The notes under the pieces were generated by a model. The model was not told the DNA's origin. It was given only the letters and a program-made list of their open reading frames with translations, and searched no databases. From Desulfacinum infernum DSM 9756 (GTDB taxonomy: Bacteria > Desulfobacterota > Syntrophobacteria > Syntrophobacterales > DSM-9756): a stretch of 59,214 bases of DNA. The stretch covers positions 1 to 59,214 of the forward strand of contig NZ_FQVB01000029.1 in the NCBI RefSeq assembly GCF_900129305.1. The letters are read 5' to 3'. The position numbers and the translations under genes were made by a program. Shown piece by piece: positions 16,040 through 24,796 of this stretch. Position 1 is the stretch's first letter. Every line of letters starts with the position of its first letter.

Positions 16040-17302
16040 ATGGGAAAGAACATCGGATTCGTATCCACCCGGTTTGCCGGTACGGACGGGGTTTCCTTGG
16101 AGGCCGCCAAATGGGCCCAGCTCCTGTGGGACCATCAGCATGTGTCCTATTGGTTCGCCGGGGAGTTGGACCGTCACCCGGACATCAGCATGCTGGTTCC
16201 GGAAGCCTTTTTCGATCATGAGGAAAACCAGTGGATCAACAAGCGGGTGTTCGGTGTTCAAAAGCGCACGCCCTACATCACCGGGCGGATCCATGCTCTT
16301 CGAGATTACCTGAAGATCAAGCTCTACGAGTTCATTGAGCGGTTTCGCATCGATATCCTCATCATCCAAAACGCCGTCACCATCCCCATGCACGTGCCGC
16401 TGGGCCTGGCCATCACGGAGCTGGCCGCCGAGTCGGGCATCCCGGTGGTGGCTCACCACCACGATTTCTATTGGGAGCGGACCCGGTTTTCGGTCAATGC
16501 CGTCCAGGACTATCTGCAGATGGCTTTCCCGCCCAAGCTTCCCAACATCCAGCACGTGGTGATCAATTCCATCGCTCAGGAAGCGCTGGCCCTGCGCACC
16601 GGCATCTCCTCCATCGTCATTCCCAATGTGTTGGATTTTGAAACGGCCCCCGAGATCGACTGGGAGTTTACCAAGGATTTTCGGGCCGAAATCGGGGTGA
16701 GCGATGAGGATGTGCTGATTCTGCAGCCCACGCGCGTGGTGCAGCGCAAGGGCATCGAGCACGCCATCGAACTGGTTCACGAACTGGGAGATCCCAAGTA
16801 CAAGCTGATCATTTCCCATGCGGCGGGCGACGAAGGCTTCGAATACCTGCAGTGGCTCCAGGATTACGCCGCCGATCACAATGTGGACATGCGCCTCATC
16901 TCCCACTACGTGAGCGACAAAAGAGGGTACTCGGAAGACGGCAGGAAGCGCTATTCCCTGTGGGACGTCTATCCTCACTGCGATTTCGTCACGTATCCCA
17001 GTACCTACGAAGGATTCGGCAATGCCTTCCTGGAGGCCATCTACTTCAAGAAACCTCTTCTGGTGAACCGTTACGATGTATTTGTGCGGGATATCGAGCC
17101 CCAGGGGTTCGACCTGGTGGTGATGGACGGTTACGTTTCCGAGCGGGTGGTGGAAGAGGTGCGGGAGGTGTTGGAGTCGCCGGAACGGCGGGAGCGGATG
17201 GTCAATCACAATTACGCGGTGGCTACCCGACACTATTCCTATTCGGTGCTTCGCAAACGGCTGGCGTTCCTGATCTCCAATTTCTTCGGTATTGAAATCT
17301 AA
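16040..17302 (+). CDS. GT4-family glycosyltransferase
   Basis: This 420-residue retaining glycosyltransferase of GT-B fold has an N-terminal acceptor domain starting GFVSTRFAGTDGVSLEAAKW. The C-terminal donor domain begins near residue 215 with LQPTRVVQRKGIEHAIEL and contains the EX7E motif (YEGFGNAFLEA). The TDGVSLE-type N-terminus is seen in soluble transferases acting on small acceptors as well as in polysaccharide enzymes, so the acceptor is unclear. A GGGGAGGAGG-like ribosome site precedes ATG. It is followed by a repeat and then manC, which could supply GDP-mannose; that link is only proximity. Confidence 0.85.
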   Translation: MGKNIGFVSTRFAGTDGVSLEAAKWAQLLWDHQHVSYWFAGELDRHPDISMLVPEAFFDHEENQWINKRVFGVQKRTPYITGRIHALRDYLKIKLYEFIERFRIDILIIQNAVTIPMHVPLGLAITELAAESGIPVVAHHHDFYWERTRFSVNAVQDYLQMAFPPKLPNIQHVVINSIAQEALALRTGISSIVIPNVLDFETAPEIDWEFTKDFRAEIGVSDEDVLILQPTRVVQRKGIEHAIELVHELGDPKYKLIISHAAGDEGFEYLQWLQDYAADHNVDMRLISHYVSDKRGYSEDGRKRYSLWDVYPHCDFVTYPSTYEGFGNAFLEAIYFKKPLLVNRYDVFVRDIEPQGFDLVVMDGYVSERVVEEVREVLESPERRERMVNHNYAVATRHYSYSVLRKRLAFLISNFFGIEI

Positions 17303-17339
17303 TGTGAAAGGGGTGCCGGTGATGTGAACGAGGTCCCTG

Positions 17340-17489
17340 CTAGGAGTCTGTCCAACAATGGCCAATTTGCCTAGTTCAACGCCCATTCGTCATCCCCGCG
17401 AAAGCGGGGATCCAGAATTTCCAATAGGTTATGGACTCCCGCTTGCGCGGGAGTGACGGTTTGCGGAGTTCTCGGGCAAGCTCATAGGC
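17340..17489. repeat. TAGGAG-type repeat element, copy 1
   Basis: About 150 bases begin CTAGGAGTCTGTCCAACA and end CTCGGGCAAGCTCATAGG. Inside are two REP-like palindromes (CCCCGCGAAAGCGGGG and CTCCCGCTTGCGCGGGAG). Related copies lie at 24190, 28094, 45069 and 54008. Confidence 0.85.
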
Positions 17490-17540
17490 GGTCACCGGTT
17501 CGTTCGTGTTCTTGCCCGTGAGCGAAAGGATGGAGGTCCC

Positions 17541-18608
17541 ATGATTTCCGTCATCATGGCAGGTGGTTCCGGAACGCGGTTTTGGCCTTTGAGTCGCGCG
17601 TCCTACCCCAAGCAGTTCCTGAAGATCGTAGGAAACGAGCCCCTTCTTCGCGCCACGTACGAACGGATCCGACCCCTTTCCACTGACGAGGAGATTCTCG
17701 TGGTGGTGGGCCGCGAGCACGAAGAGGAGACCCGGCGCATCCTGGCCGATACGCGGGTGAAGATCCTGGTGGAGCCTTTCGGCCGCAACACGGCACCGTG
17801 CGTGGGGCTGGCGGCGCGCTACGCCGCCCATCTGGGTGCGAAGGGGCCCTTGGCCGTTCTTCCCGCCGATCACTACGTGGCGGACCCGGAAGCCTTTCAG
17901 GATGCCATTCGAAAAGCGGCGTCCGTGACGGAAAACGGAGGGATCGCCACCCTGGGGATCGTTCCCACCCGACCGGAAACCGGATACGGGTATATCGAGC
18001 GGCAAACGGAAGGGGCCCTGGACGGGGTCTATCGGGTGCGCCGGTTCGTGGAAAAACCCCCGCTGGAAACGGCTGCCAGGTACTTCCAGAGCGGCCGTCA
18101 CTACTGGAACGCGGGGATCTTCGTGGCCACGGCCGCCACGTTGCTCAAGGAATTCGCCCTGCACATGCCGGATTTCGCCGCGGGCGTGGACGCCCTGGCG
18201 GAAACCTTCGATACGGACCGGTTCGCTCCGGCCCTGGAAACCCTCTACGCTGCCACGGAAAATATCTCCTTTGACTATGCCATCATGGAAAAGACTCAAG
18301 AGGCGGTCTACGTGGTGCCCACCCATTGCGGTTGGAGCGACGTGGGATCCTGGTACAGCCTCTACGATGTGCGGCGTTCCGAAGCCGATTCGGGCGGCAA
18401 TGTACTGGAAGGGGATGTGGCGGCGTTCGACTGCAAGGATTCCTTTGTGGTGGGACAGGGGGGGCGCTTTGTGGCGGCGCTGGGCCTCAAGAGGGTGCTG
18501 GTGGTGGATACCGCCGATGCCCTGCTGGTGGCCGACCTGGACAGGAGTCAGGAGGTGCGCCGGGTGGTGGAGGATCTCAAGGACAAGAAACGCCAGGATC
18601 TCCTTTAG
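17541..18608 (+). CDS. manC: Mannose-1-phosphate guanylyltransferase
   Basis: This 355-residue GDP-mannose pyrophosphorylase makes GDP-mannose from mannose-1-phosphate and GTP. The N-terminal signature MAGGSGTRFWPLSR with PKQFL is intact, and VLPADHYV, ETGYGYIE, FVEKPP, WNAGIF and VGSWYSLYD-type blocks follow. It is the short form without the phosphomannose isomerase domain. The phosphomannomutase gene at 22.8 kb supplies the preceding step. An AAAGGATGGAGG stretch precedes ATG. Confidence 0.93.
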   Translation: MISVIMAGGSGTRFWPLSRASYPKQFLKIVGNEPLLRATYERIRPLSTDEEILVVVGREHEEETRRILADTRVKILVEPFGRNTAPCVGLAARYAAHLGAKGPLAVLPADHYVADPEAFQDAIRKAASVTENGGIATLGIVPTRPETGYGYIERQTEGALDGVYRVRRFVEKPPLETAARYFQSGRHYWNAGIFVATAATLLKEFALHMPDFAAGVDALAETFDTDRFAPALETLYAATENISFDYAIMEKTQEAVYVVPTHCGWSDVGSWYSLYDVRRSEADSGGNVLEGDVAAFDCKDSFVVGQGGRFVAALGLKRVLVVDTADALLVADLDRSQEVRRVVEDLKDKKRQDLL

Positions 18609-19181
18609 ATGCCGGCTTCCCGGATATCCGATGGCTCCGGTTCCTACCGGTTCTGCCCCCACTGCGGGCAAAGACTCGCCCGGAACGCCTCTGGAAGGCC
18701 GTGGTGCAGGCGGTGTGATGTGGTCTTCTACCGCAATCCCACGGTGGGGGTGGCCGTCATCGTGATGGATGGGGATCGGCTCCTCCTGGTGCGCCGCCGT
18801 GGATCTTACGACGGGCAGTGGTGCATCCCATGCGGGCATGCGGAATGGGGCGAAGATGTCCGCCAATCCGCCCGCCGGGAGCTTTGGGAGGAGACGGGGC
18901 TGGAGGTGGCCGTGGGTCCCGTCTTCGCTGTCCATTCCAATTTTCATGACCCCCGGCAGCTCACGGTGGGCATCTGGCTTTGGGGGGAGCGTGTGGGAGG
19001 CCGATTGCGGGCAGGTTCCGACGCACGGGAGGCCGGGTTTTTTCCATTGGATGCCCTGCCGGAACCGCTGGCTTTTCCCACGGATCGGCTGGTGTGTGAA
19101 AAGCTCTCCCGTTGGCTGCGGGACGGGCGCCTGAAAGCCTGGCTTCGCCTTTCAGAAGAAAACATTTGCAAGGGCGAATGA
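18609..19181 (+). CDS. NUDIX hydrolase with N-terminal zinc ribbon
   Basis: This 190-residue protein has a zinc ribbon at Cys16, Cys19, Cys33 and Cys36 and then a NUDIX domain. The NUDIX box GX5EX7REUXEEXGU is perfect (Gly76, Glu82, Arg90-Glu91, Glu94-Glu95, Gly97). The ribbon-NUDIX arrangement occurs in NADH pyrophosphatase-like and sugar-nucleotide hydrolases. ATG directly follows the manC TAG, implying coupling. It may trim a nucleotide or nucleotide sugar linked to GDP-mannose metabolism; the substrate is not readable from sequence. Confidence 0.88.
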   Translation: MPASRISDGSGSYRFCPHCGQRLARNASGRPWCRRCDVVFYRNPTVGVAVIVMDGDRLLLVRRRGSYDGQWCIPCGHAEWGEDVRQSARRELWEETGLEVAVGPVFAVHSNFHDPRQLTVGIWLWGERVGGRLRAGSDAREAGFFPLDALPEPLAFPTDRLVCEKLSRWLRDGRLKAWLRLSEENICKGE

Positions 19182-19300
19182 TTCTTCGCCGGAGGAACAG
19201 TCCAAGAACGGGCAAAATGGGTGCGTGAGGGCTGCGCGGGAGGCGGTCCGGCGGTTGCCGCGTCCTGCGCGACGCCCTTTGCAAATTCGGAGGTTCCTGG

Positions 19301-20383
19301 ATGAAAACCTGGATGGTAACGGGCGGAGCCGGCTTCATCGGCTCCAACTTCGTGCACATGGTCCGCCGAAGGCAGCTGGCCCGGGTGGTGAACCTGGACA
19401 AGCTCACCTATGCGGGGCACCTGGAGTCCCTGGAAGGGCTCGAAGACGACCGGGACCACATCTTCGTCAAGGGCGACATCGGAAACCAGGAGCTGGTGCT
19501 CTATCTTCTCGCCACCCACAAGGTGTCGGCCGTGATCAACTTTGCGGCCGAATCCCACGTGGACCGATCCATCGACGGTCCGGGCGATTTCATCCAAACC
19601 AACGTGGTGGGCACTTTTCGGTTGCTGGATGCGGCGCGCCATTACTGGAATGTTCTGCCGGATGAGGAAAAGGCGCGATTCCGGTTCCTGCACGTATCCA
19701 CGGATGAAGTGTACGGATCGTTGGGCCCCGAAGGCTCTTTTACGGAAGAAACGCCCTATGCCCCCAACTCCCCCTACTCGGCTTCCAAGGCGGCGTCGGA
19801 CCATCTGGTGCGGGCCTACCGGGAAACGTACGGCCTGCCCACGCTGACCACCAACTGTTCCAACAACTACGGGCCGTACCAATACCCGGAAAAACTCATC
19901 CCCCTCATGATCCTCAATGCCCTGGAAGGAAAGCCGCTGCCCGTCTACGGAGACGGCCTCAACGTGCGGGACTGGCTCTACGTGCTGGATCATTGCGAAG
20001 CCATCGTGCGGGTGCTGGAGGCGGGACGGCCCGGAGAGACCTACAACATCGGCGGTCACAACGAAATGACCAACCTGGAGGTGGTCCGCACCCTGTGCCG
20101 CTGCCTGGAAGAAGAGGTGCCGGCTGCGTCCAATCCCGCCATGGACGGGAAGGGAGCCTACGAGGACCTCATCACCCACGTGCCGGACCGCCCCGGTCAC
20201 GACCGAAGGTATGCCATCGATGCTTCCAAGATCGAACGGGAACTGGGATGGCGGCCCAAGGAGACGTTTCTCAGCGGCATTCGGAAAACGGTTCGATGGT
20301 ACCTGGACAACCGGGACTGGTGCCGGCGGGTGACCGAAGGGATCTACGATCGCGGGCGACTGGGAACCGGGTCAGCGCGCTGA
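19301..20383 (+). CDS. rmlB: dTDP-glucose 4,6-dehydratase
   Basis: This 360-residue SDR enzyme turns dTDP-glucose into dTDP-4-keto-6-deoxyglucose, the entry to rhamnose and other deoxysugars. Rossmann motif TGGAGFIG, catalytic DE in [10 protein letters not shown], and the YSASK catalytic tyrosine-lysine pair are all present; AESHVDRSI and NNYGPYQ are family blocks. A GGAGG site precedes ATG. The thymidylyltransferase gene follows 39 bases later. No rmlC or rmlD is in the window, so the final sugar is unknown. Confidence 0.95.
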   Translation: MKTWMVTGGAGFIGSNFVHMVRRRQLARVVNLDKLTYAGHLESLEGLEDDRDHIFVKGDIGNQELVLYLLATHKVSAVINFAAESHVDRSIDGPGDFIQTNVVGTFRLLDAARHYWNVLPDEEKARFRFLHVSTDEVYGSLGPEGSFTEETPYAPNSPYSASKAASDHLVRAYRETYGLPTLTTNCSNNYGPYQYPEKLIPLMILNALEGKPLPVYGDGLNVRDWLYVLDHCEAIVRVLEAGRPGETYNIGGHNEMTNLEVVRTLCRCLEEEVPAASNPAMDGKGAYEDLITHVPDRPGHDRRYAIDASKIERELGWRPKETFLSGIRKTVRWYLDNRDWCRRVTEGIYDRGRLGTGSAR

Positions 20384-20422
20384 GATCCGCCGCGCCCTGG
20401 CCGAATAAGGAGATACAAACGG

Positions 20423-21526
20423 ATGGACGTGAACCCCAAGAATTCGGATATGAAAGCTTTGGTTCTTTCGGGCGGCTCGGGTACCCGGCTTCGCCCCCTC
20501 ACCTACACGGGCGCCAAGCAGCTGGTTCCCGTGGCCAACAAGCCGATTCTCTTCTATGTGCTGGAAAACATCGCGGCGGCCGGTATCCGCCAGGTGGGAA
20601 TCGTCATCTCTCCGGAAACGGGCCAGGAAGTCATGGAGGCCGTGGGAAACGGTTCCCGGTGGAACGTGGCCGTGGAATACATCCTCCAGGAACGCCCCCT
20701 GGGACTGGCCCACGCCGTGCTGACCGCCAAGGAATACCTGGGCGATTCCCCCTTTCTCATGTATCTGGGAGACAACCTGATCGGATGCCGGGTGACCGAT
20801 CAGGTGGAGGCGTTTCTGAAGGATGCGTCTCTTTCGGCATCCATTTTCCTCAAGGCCGTGGCCAACCCACGGGCCTTCGGGGTGGCCGTCGTGGACGGGG
20901 ACGGAAGGGTGGTGGACCTGGTGGAAAAACCGGAAACTCCCCCTTCGGACCTGGCCCTGGTGGGCATCTATCTTTTTCGCCCGGAAATCTTCGAGGCCAT
21001 CGACAACATCCAGCCTTCCGCCCGCGGGGAACTGGAGATCACCGACGCCATCTCCTGGCTCATTCGAAATGGCCGCAAGGTGCAGAGTCACACCATTGAC
21101 ACCTGGTGGCTGGACACCGGCAAGAAGGACGACCTTCTCCTGGCCAACGATACGGTCATGGACGACTGGCTTCGCAGCCGCGTGGACGGGACCATCGACG
21201 CCGAAAGCCGGGTGACGGGGCGGGTGCACATCGAGGAAGGGGCCCGACTGATCCGGTCCGTCGTGCGGGGCCCGGTGATCATCGGCCGGGGCGCCCGGCT
21301 GGTGGAGGCGACCGTGGGGCCCTTTACGGCCATCGGCCCGGGCGTGGTGATCGAGCGATCCACCGTGGACCACTCCGTGATCATGGAAGGCTGTCATATC
21401 CGGGACATCGCCCGGCTGGAAAATTCCGTATTGGGGCGCCGGGTCCGGGTTCGCCCCACCAGCACCCACCACGACACCATCAGTCTCATGGTGGGGGACG
21501 ACTGTGTCATCGAGGTGAAAAAGTAG
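20423..21526 (+). CDS. rmlA: Glucose-1-phosphate thymidylyltransferase, long form
   Basis: This 367-residue nucleotidyltransferase has the pyrophosphorylase signature LSGGSGTRLRPLT with GAKQLVPVANKPI. A catalytic domain of about 240 residues is followed by a left-handed beta-helix tail with hexapeptide-like repeats (VVRGPVIIGRGARL, ATVGPFTAIGPGVVI). This long type is common in Gram-positives, archaea and deltaproteobacteria and produces dTDP-glucose for the preceding dehydratase. ATG 20423 has AAGGAG at good spacing; ATG 20450 lacks one. Confidence 0.9.
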   Translation: MDVNPKNSDMKALVLSGGSGTRLRPLTYTGAKQLVPVANKPILFYVLENIAAAGIRQVGIVISPETGQEVMEAVGNGSRWNVAVEYILQERPLGLAHAVLTAKEYLGDSPFLMYLGDNLIGCRVTDQVEAFLKDASLSASIFLKAVANPRAFGVAVVDGDGRVVDLVEKPETPPSDLALVGIYLFRPEIFEAIDNIQPSARGELEITDAISWLIRNGRKVQSHTIDTWWLDTGKKDDLLLANDTVMDDWLRSRVDGTIDAESRVTGRVHIEEGARLIRSVVRGPVIIGRGARLVEATVGPFTAIGPGVVIERSTVDHSVIMEGCHIRDIARLENSVLGRRVRVRPTSTHHDTISLMVGDDCVIEVKK

Positions 21527-21533
21527 GTGCCTC

Positions 21534-21562
21534 TTGACAGGTGGATGAAGAGGCGGTATGTT
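21534..21562 (+). promoter_or_regulatory. Strong sigma-70 promoter for the candidate RNA
   Basis: TTGACA (21534-21539), 17-base spacer, TATGTT (21557-21562). It lies just after rmlA and drives the RNA and small gene that follow, with a start near 21569. Confidence 0.75.
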
Positions 21563-21568
21563 GGCATT

Positions 21569-21777
21569 GATCTTGGTAAGTATGCTTGGTGAATCCTGAT
21601 AGATGGTTGGAGATCGGTTTTTCATGGACGACCCGAGTAGTAGTCGGAAGATCCAAAAGAAAGCGAGCCTGATTCCGTTCGGGGTGAGGTGGATTCCGCC
21701 TTCCATGGGGGATGAACCCTGACGAGCGACGCCCTTTAGGCGGCAATTCGACCCCGAGCATGGCTCGGGGTTTTTTT
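21569..21777 (+). ncRNA. Candidate structured RNA or attenuated leader, about 209 nt
   Basis: The interval runs from a good promoter to a textbook terminator and has no credible reading frame. Visible helices: GGTGAATCC (21588-21596) with GGATTCCGCC (21692-21701); hairpin 21669-21690 with loop GTTC; hairpin CGCC-CTTTA-GGCG near 21730; and the terminator. Five or so GGA triplets occur, some in predicted loops. I could not match it to TPP, cobalamin, c-di-GMP, SAM, guanidine, 6S, SRP, tmRNA or RNase P consensus. It is either a free RNA or a leader controlling the small gene at 21803. Confidence 0.55.
21752..21777 (+). terminator. Intrinsic terminator at the end of the candidate RNA
   Basis: CCCCGAGC, loop ATG, GCTCGGGG, then seven T. 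It is only 25 bases before the start codon of the following small gene. Confidence 0.95.
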
Positions 21778-21802
21778 ATGCCAAGGAAAGGGGGTGATTC
21801 CA

Positions 21803-21964
21803 TTGAAGACGGTGGTGATCAAGGGCCGAAATCGACAGGATGCCCGAAAGAAGATGCTCAGTTTTTATTTCAGCCATCGGGATCAGTTCGAGTGCACCAT
21901 GAAGGATTTCCTCAAGCGGTGCAGCGTGGATCCCAGCGGCAGGGTGATTCTCTACAAGGAGTAA
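21803..21964 (+). CDS. Small basic protein, 53 residues, downstream of the RNA
   Basis: TTG 21803 follows GGAAAGGGGGTG and opens a frame encoding KTVVIKGRNRQDARKKM...DPSGRVILYKE, ending TAA. The sequence is balanced, charged and looks protein-like (predicted beta-alpha-beta), and codon use resembles neighbours. There is no membrane segment and one pair of Cys (about residues 35 and 44). I do not recognise a family. A strong terminator precedes it and another follows at 22014, so promoter, RNA, gene and terminator form one compact unit. Confidence 0.6.
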   Translation: MKTVVIKGRNRQDARKKMLSFYFSHRDQFECTMKDFLKRCSVDPSGRVILYKE

Positions 21965-22013
21965 AAGATGGATCCCAGCGATTCATGGCCTGAACACGGC
22001 CGGTTTGAATGAG

Positions 22014-22050
22014 AAGGGGTTGGAGCACGAAAGGCTGCAACCCCTTTTTT
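22014..22050 (+). terminator. Intrinsic terminator after the 53-residue gene
   Basis: AAGGGGTTG (22014-22022) pairs with CAACCCCTT (22038-22046), followed by a T-run to 22050. Confidence 0.9.
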
Positions 22051-22309
22051 CATGCCCGCCCTTTATTGTCTTCCGGAATCCCCCATGCCCTCCTTTTTCC
22101 CGGCTTGTTGCCGGGCGAAGCATCTTCCTTCGCCGTGAAACAAAAATCGTCTTTCCGCAGCCGATTTTTCCATGCCCTGCGCAATAGGAATTGACCTTGG
22201 GCGCCTTGTTTGCTAAATGTATCACAAGCTTGAGCAGCCATGAGGCCTGATCCAGGCTTGAGATGTGCCGAAGGAAGGCTCGGAAGCCATCAACCGGGAG
22301 GAGGCGTCC

Positions 22310-22513
22310 ATGTGGGGCATCGATTTTCTGTGCGCGACACTCAAACGTAGCGTTTCCAGCATGTTGCCGTGGGACATACCTTGGTATGATCCAAGCCATG
22401 CGGTCTTTTTTACCGCCCTCTATGGGGCTCTTACGGTGATCGGGCTGGGAGTGCTGATCGCGGTGGTGATGACCTTGAAGCATCTCAAGGAGGGCAACGG
22501 GGATCACCACTGA
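22310..22513 (+). CDS. Small single-span membrane protein, 67 residues
   Basis: ATG 22310 follows GGGAGGAGG. The protein has an amphipathic start (MWGIDFLCATLKRSV), then one long hydrophobic helix (FFTALYGALTVIGLGVLIAVVM) and a short charged cytoplasmic tail ending GDHH. I do not recognise a family. It is a free-standing gene between terminators, upstream of the phosphomannomutase gene. Function unknown. Confidence 0.65.
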   Translation: MWGIDFLCATLKRSVSSMLPWDIPWYDPSHAVFFTALYGALTVIGLGVLIAVVMTLKHLKEGNGDHH

Positions 22514-22606
22514 GGAGGTCCCGGGCCCCCCGGCGGCCGATACGGGATCTCCCACCTAAGCCGGATCTGATTTTCAGGATCTTCAGGGTTTGTCGATCTT
22601 TCCAAG

Positions 22607-22632
22607 AGGCGGCGCTTTGAGCCGCCTTTTTT
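22607..22632 (+). terminator. Intrinsic terminator after the small membrane protein gene
   Basis: AGGCGGC (22607-22613) pairs with GCCGCCT (22621-22627), then TTTTT. Confidence 0.9.
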
Positions 22633-22771
22633 GTTGATTCCCTCCGCAGCCGCGGACCATAATGATTCATGCGGCATGGGCGATGCCGCCTCGCCATCCC
22701 GGAACCTCTCTCATCTGAGCGTATCGGTAGTGCATCTGACCCGGGTGTTCCTGGAGAAAGGAGGAATCGAC

Positions 22772-24130
22772 GTGGATCCGAGAACCTTTCGCGAGTACGA
22801 TATTCGAGGCTTGGTGGACAAGGAAATCCATGATCAAGACGTGGTTTTGCTGGGAAAAGCCTTCGGGACCTACATGGCGGATCAGGGCAAGAGCCGGATC
22901 GTGGTGGGGCGCGACTGCCGGTTGAGCTCCAACAAGTATCGGGATCTCCTGATGGAAGGGCTGCTGTCCACCGGGATGGACGTGGTGGATGTGGGGGTGT
23001 GCCCGACGCCGCTGCTCTACTTCGCGATCCGCCATTTGGATCGGGAAGGCGGCGTGATGATCACCGCAAGCCACAACCCGCCGGAATATAACGGCTTCAA
23101 GATCTGCAACGGCTACGACACCATTTCCGGCGCCGAGATCCAAAAGCTGAAGGCGGTGATGGATGCCGGCCAGTTTGCGGCCGGTTCCGGTTCGGTTTCG
23201 TCTTACGACATCGTCTCGCCGTACATGGATTATGTGGCCGGCAATATCCGCCTGAACCGGCCCCTTCGGGTGGGCGTGGACGCCGGCAATGCGGTGGGAG
23301 GGCCCGTGGCCGTTCCGCTCCTGGAACGTTTGGGCTGCACCGTTTATCCCATCTACTGCGACATGGACGGCACCTTCCCCAATCATGAGCCGGATCCCAC
23401 CGTCCTGGAGAACCTGAGGGATTTGATCGACCTGGTTCGCCGTGAAAAACTGGACGTGGGAGTGGCCTACGACGGGGACTGCGACCGCCTGGGGGTGGTG
23501 GACCACGAGGGCAACGTGGTTTACGGAGACAAGCTCATGATCATCTTCGCCCGGGAAATCCTTTCCCGGAAGCCCGGGGCGGTGTTCATCTCCGAGGTCA
23601 AATGTTCCAAGACCCTTTATGACGATATCGAAAAGCACGGGGGCAAGGCCATCATGTGGCGCACCGGCCATTCCCTCATCAAGGCCAAGATGAAGGAGGT
23701 GGGGGCGGATCTGGCCGGCGAGATGAGCGGTCACATGTTCTTCAAGGACCGCTACTTCGGCTTCGATGACGGCATCTATGCCTCCTGCCGCCTTCTGGAA
23801 ATCCTGGCCAATTCCGGAAAAACCATTCCTGAACTCCTGGAGGGAGTGCCCAAGACCGTGACCACGCCGGAGATCCGCGTGGATTGCCCCGACGATGAAA
23901 AGTTCACCGTGGTGGAAAAGGCGGTGGCCTATTTCAAGCGGGAAGGCTACCACGTCATCGACGTGGACGGGGCTCGGATCGTCTTTCCGGACGGATGGGG
24001 GCTGGTGCGGGCTTCCAACACCCAGCCCGTTCTGGTGCTTCGCTACGAGGCGGAAACGGAAGAGCGCCTGAAGGAGATCCAGGATCTCATCGAAGGCACC
24101 ATCGAAAAGATCAAGGCCGGCGCCATCTGA
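22772..24130 (+). CDS. manB: Phosphomannomutase/phosphoglucomutase
   Basis: This 452-residue alpha-D-phosphohexomutase interconverts hexose 6- and 1-phosphates. The N-terminal substrate/phosphate loop is REYDIRG, the phosphoserine loop is TASHNPPEYNGFK, metal binding is YDGDCDRLG, sugar binding is GEMSGHMFF and the phosphate-binding C-terminal loop is RASNTQPVLVLRYEA. All catalytic residues are present. The start is GTG 22772 behind AAAGGAGG; the 47-residue extension upstream is unlike the family. With manC it can make GDP-mannose from mannose-6-phosphate. Confidence 0.93.
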   Translation: MDPRTFREYDIRGLVDKEIHDQDVVLLGKAFGTYMADQGKSRIVVGRDCRLSSNKYRDLLMEGLLSTGMDVVDVGVCPTPLLYFAIRHLDREGGVMITASHNPPEYNGFKICNGYDTISGAEIQKLKAVMDAGQFAAGSGSVSSYDIVSPYMDYVAGNIRLNRPLRVGVDAGNAVGGPVAVPLLERLGCTVYPIYCDMDGTFPNHEPDPTVLENLRDLIDLVRREKLDVGVAYDGDCDRLGVVDHEGNVVYGDKLMIIFAREILSRKPGAVFISEVKCSKTLYDDIEKHGGKAIMWRTGHSLIKAKMKEVGADLAGEMSGHMFFKDRYFGFDDGIYASCRLLEILANSGKTIPELLEGVPKTVTTPEIRVDCPDDEKFTVVEKAVAYFKREGYHVIDVDGARIVFPDGWGLVRASNTQPVLVLRYEAETEERLKEIQDLIEGTIEKIKAGAI

Positions 24131-24189
24131 GCCCGATCCGGGAGTCCGAAAGTTGTCGGGGCGAACCCTGATTCGCCCCCATCCCTCCC

Positions 24190-24340
24190 CTGGGAGCTTG
24201 TCTGACAACGGTAGATTTGCGCCGTTCAACGCCCATTCGTCATCCCCGCGGAAGTGGGGATCCAGAATGTTCAGTGGGTTATGGGCTCCTGCTTGCGCGG
24301 GAGCGACGGTTTGCGGAGTTCTCGGACAGCCTCCTGGGAG
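24190..24340. repeat. TAGGAG-type repeat element, copy 2
   Basis: Begins CCTGGGAGCTTGTCTGACAA and ends TTCTCGGACAGCCTCCTGGG, with the same two internal palindromes as copy 1. It is the first of several repeats filling the 24131-24796 gap. Confidence 0.85.
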
Positions 24341-24723
24341 CTTGTCTTAAAATGCCTAGGGGTGAGCGCATTTCTCGTAGCGCAGCCCTCTAGGGCTGCG
24401 GAGGAATCCCCGGGCGTCGGATGGCCCATCGGGTATGACCGGTCACCTCATTGGGTTACGGTGGCCCCTTTCCGCGGGGCTGAAGCCCCGCGGCTACGAA
24501 AGAAGTCGTGTCCCTTGGCGATTGATGAGGAAAACCTGAATTGGACGGTTCTTTCTCATGGACAGGTCCTGACGGGCGGGCATAAAGCCCGCCCCTACAA
24601 AAAGCCCCGGACCCATTGGGTAGGGGCGGGGTTTATCCCCGCCCGCTAATCACGCAGTGTAAGAGACACCCGAAGAAAAAACCGCTCAGATTAGGGAAAA
24701 ACCCGTTTCGGACAAGCTCCCAG
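24340..24723. repeat. Composite repeat block (CGCAGCCCT, CCCGCGGGGCT and GGGCGGG palindromes)
   Basis: Starts GGGAGCTTGTCTT and ends CGGACAAGCTCCCAG, so TAGGAG-type ends enclose it. Inside are GCAGCCCTCTAGGGCTGC, CCGCGGGGCTGAAGCCCCGC, GGGCGGGCATAAAGCCCGCCC (about 24573) and GGGGCGGGGTTTATCCCCGC (about 24627). Similar pieces recur at 28.2, 32.3, 35.7, 45.3, 51.3 and 53.7-53.95 kb. No gene is seen here. Confidence 0.75.
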
Positions 24724-24796
24724 GGCGCAGGGCTTTGTCCTGCGACCGGCCGGCCCCCCCTCGCCCCATCCCGCATCACGAATTACGGATCACGGA

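Noticed and set aside
21712-21993. 93-codon frame across the terminator and small gene
   Set aside because: It runs through the terminator stem in a different frame from the 53-residue gene, which has its own ribosome site and better composition.
24569-24650. Intrinsic terminators formed by GGGCGGG palindromes
   Set aside because: Identical palindromes recur in many gaps regardless of gene direction and lack T-runs; treated as dispersed repeats.
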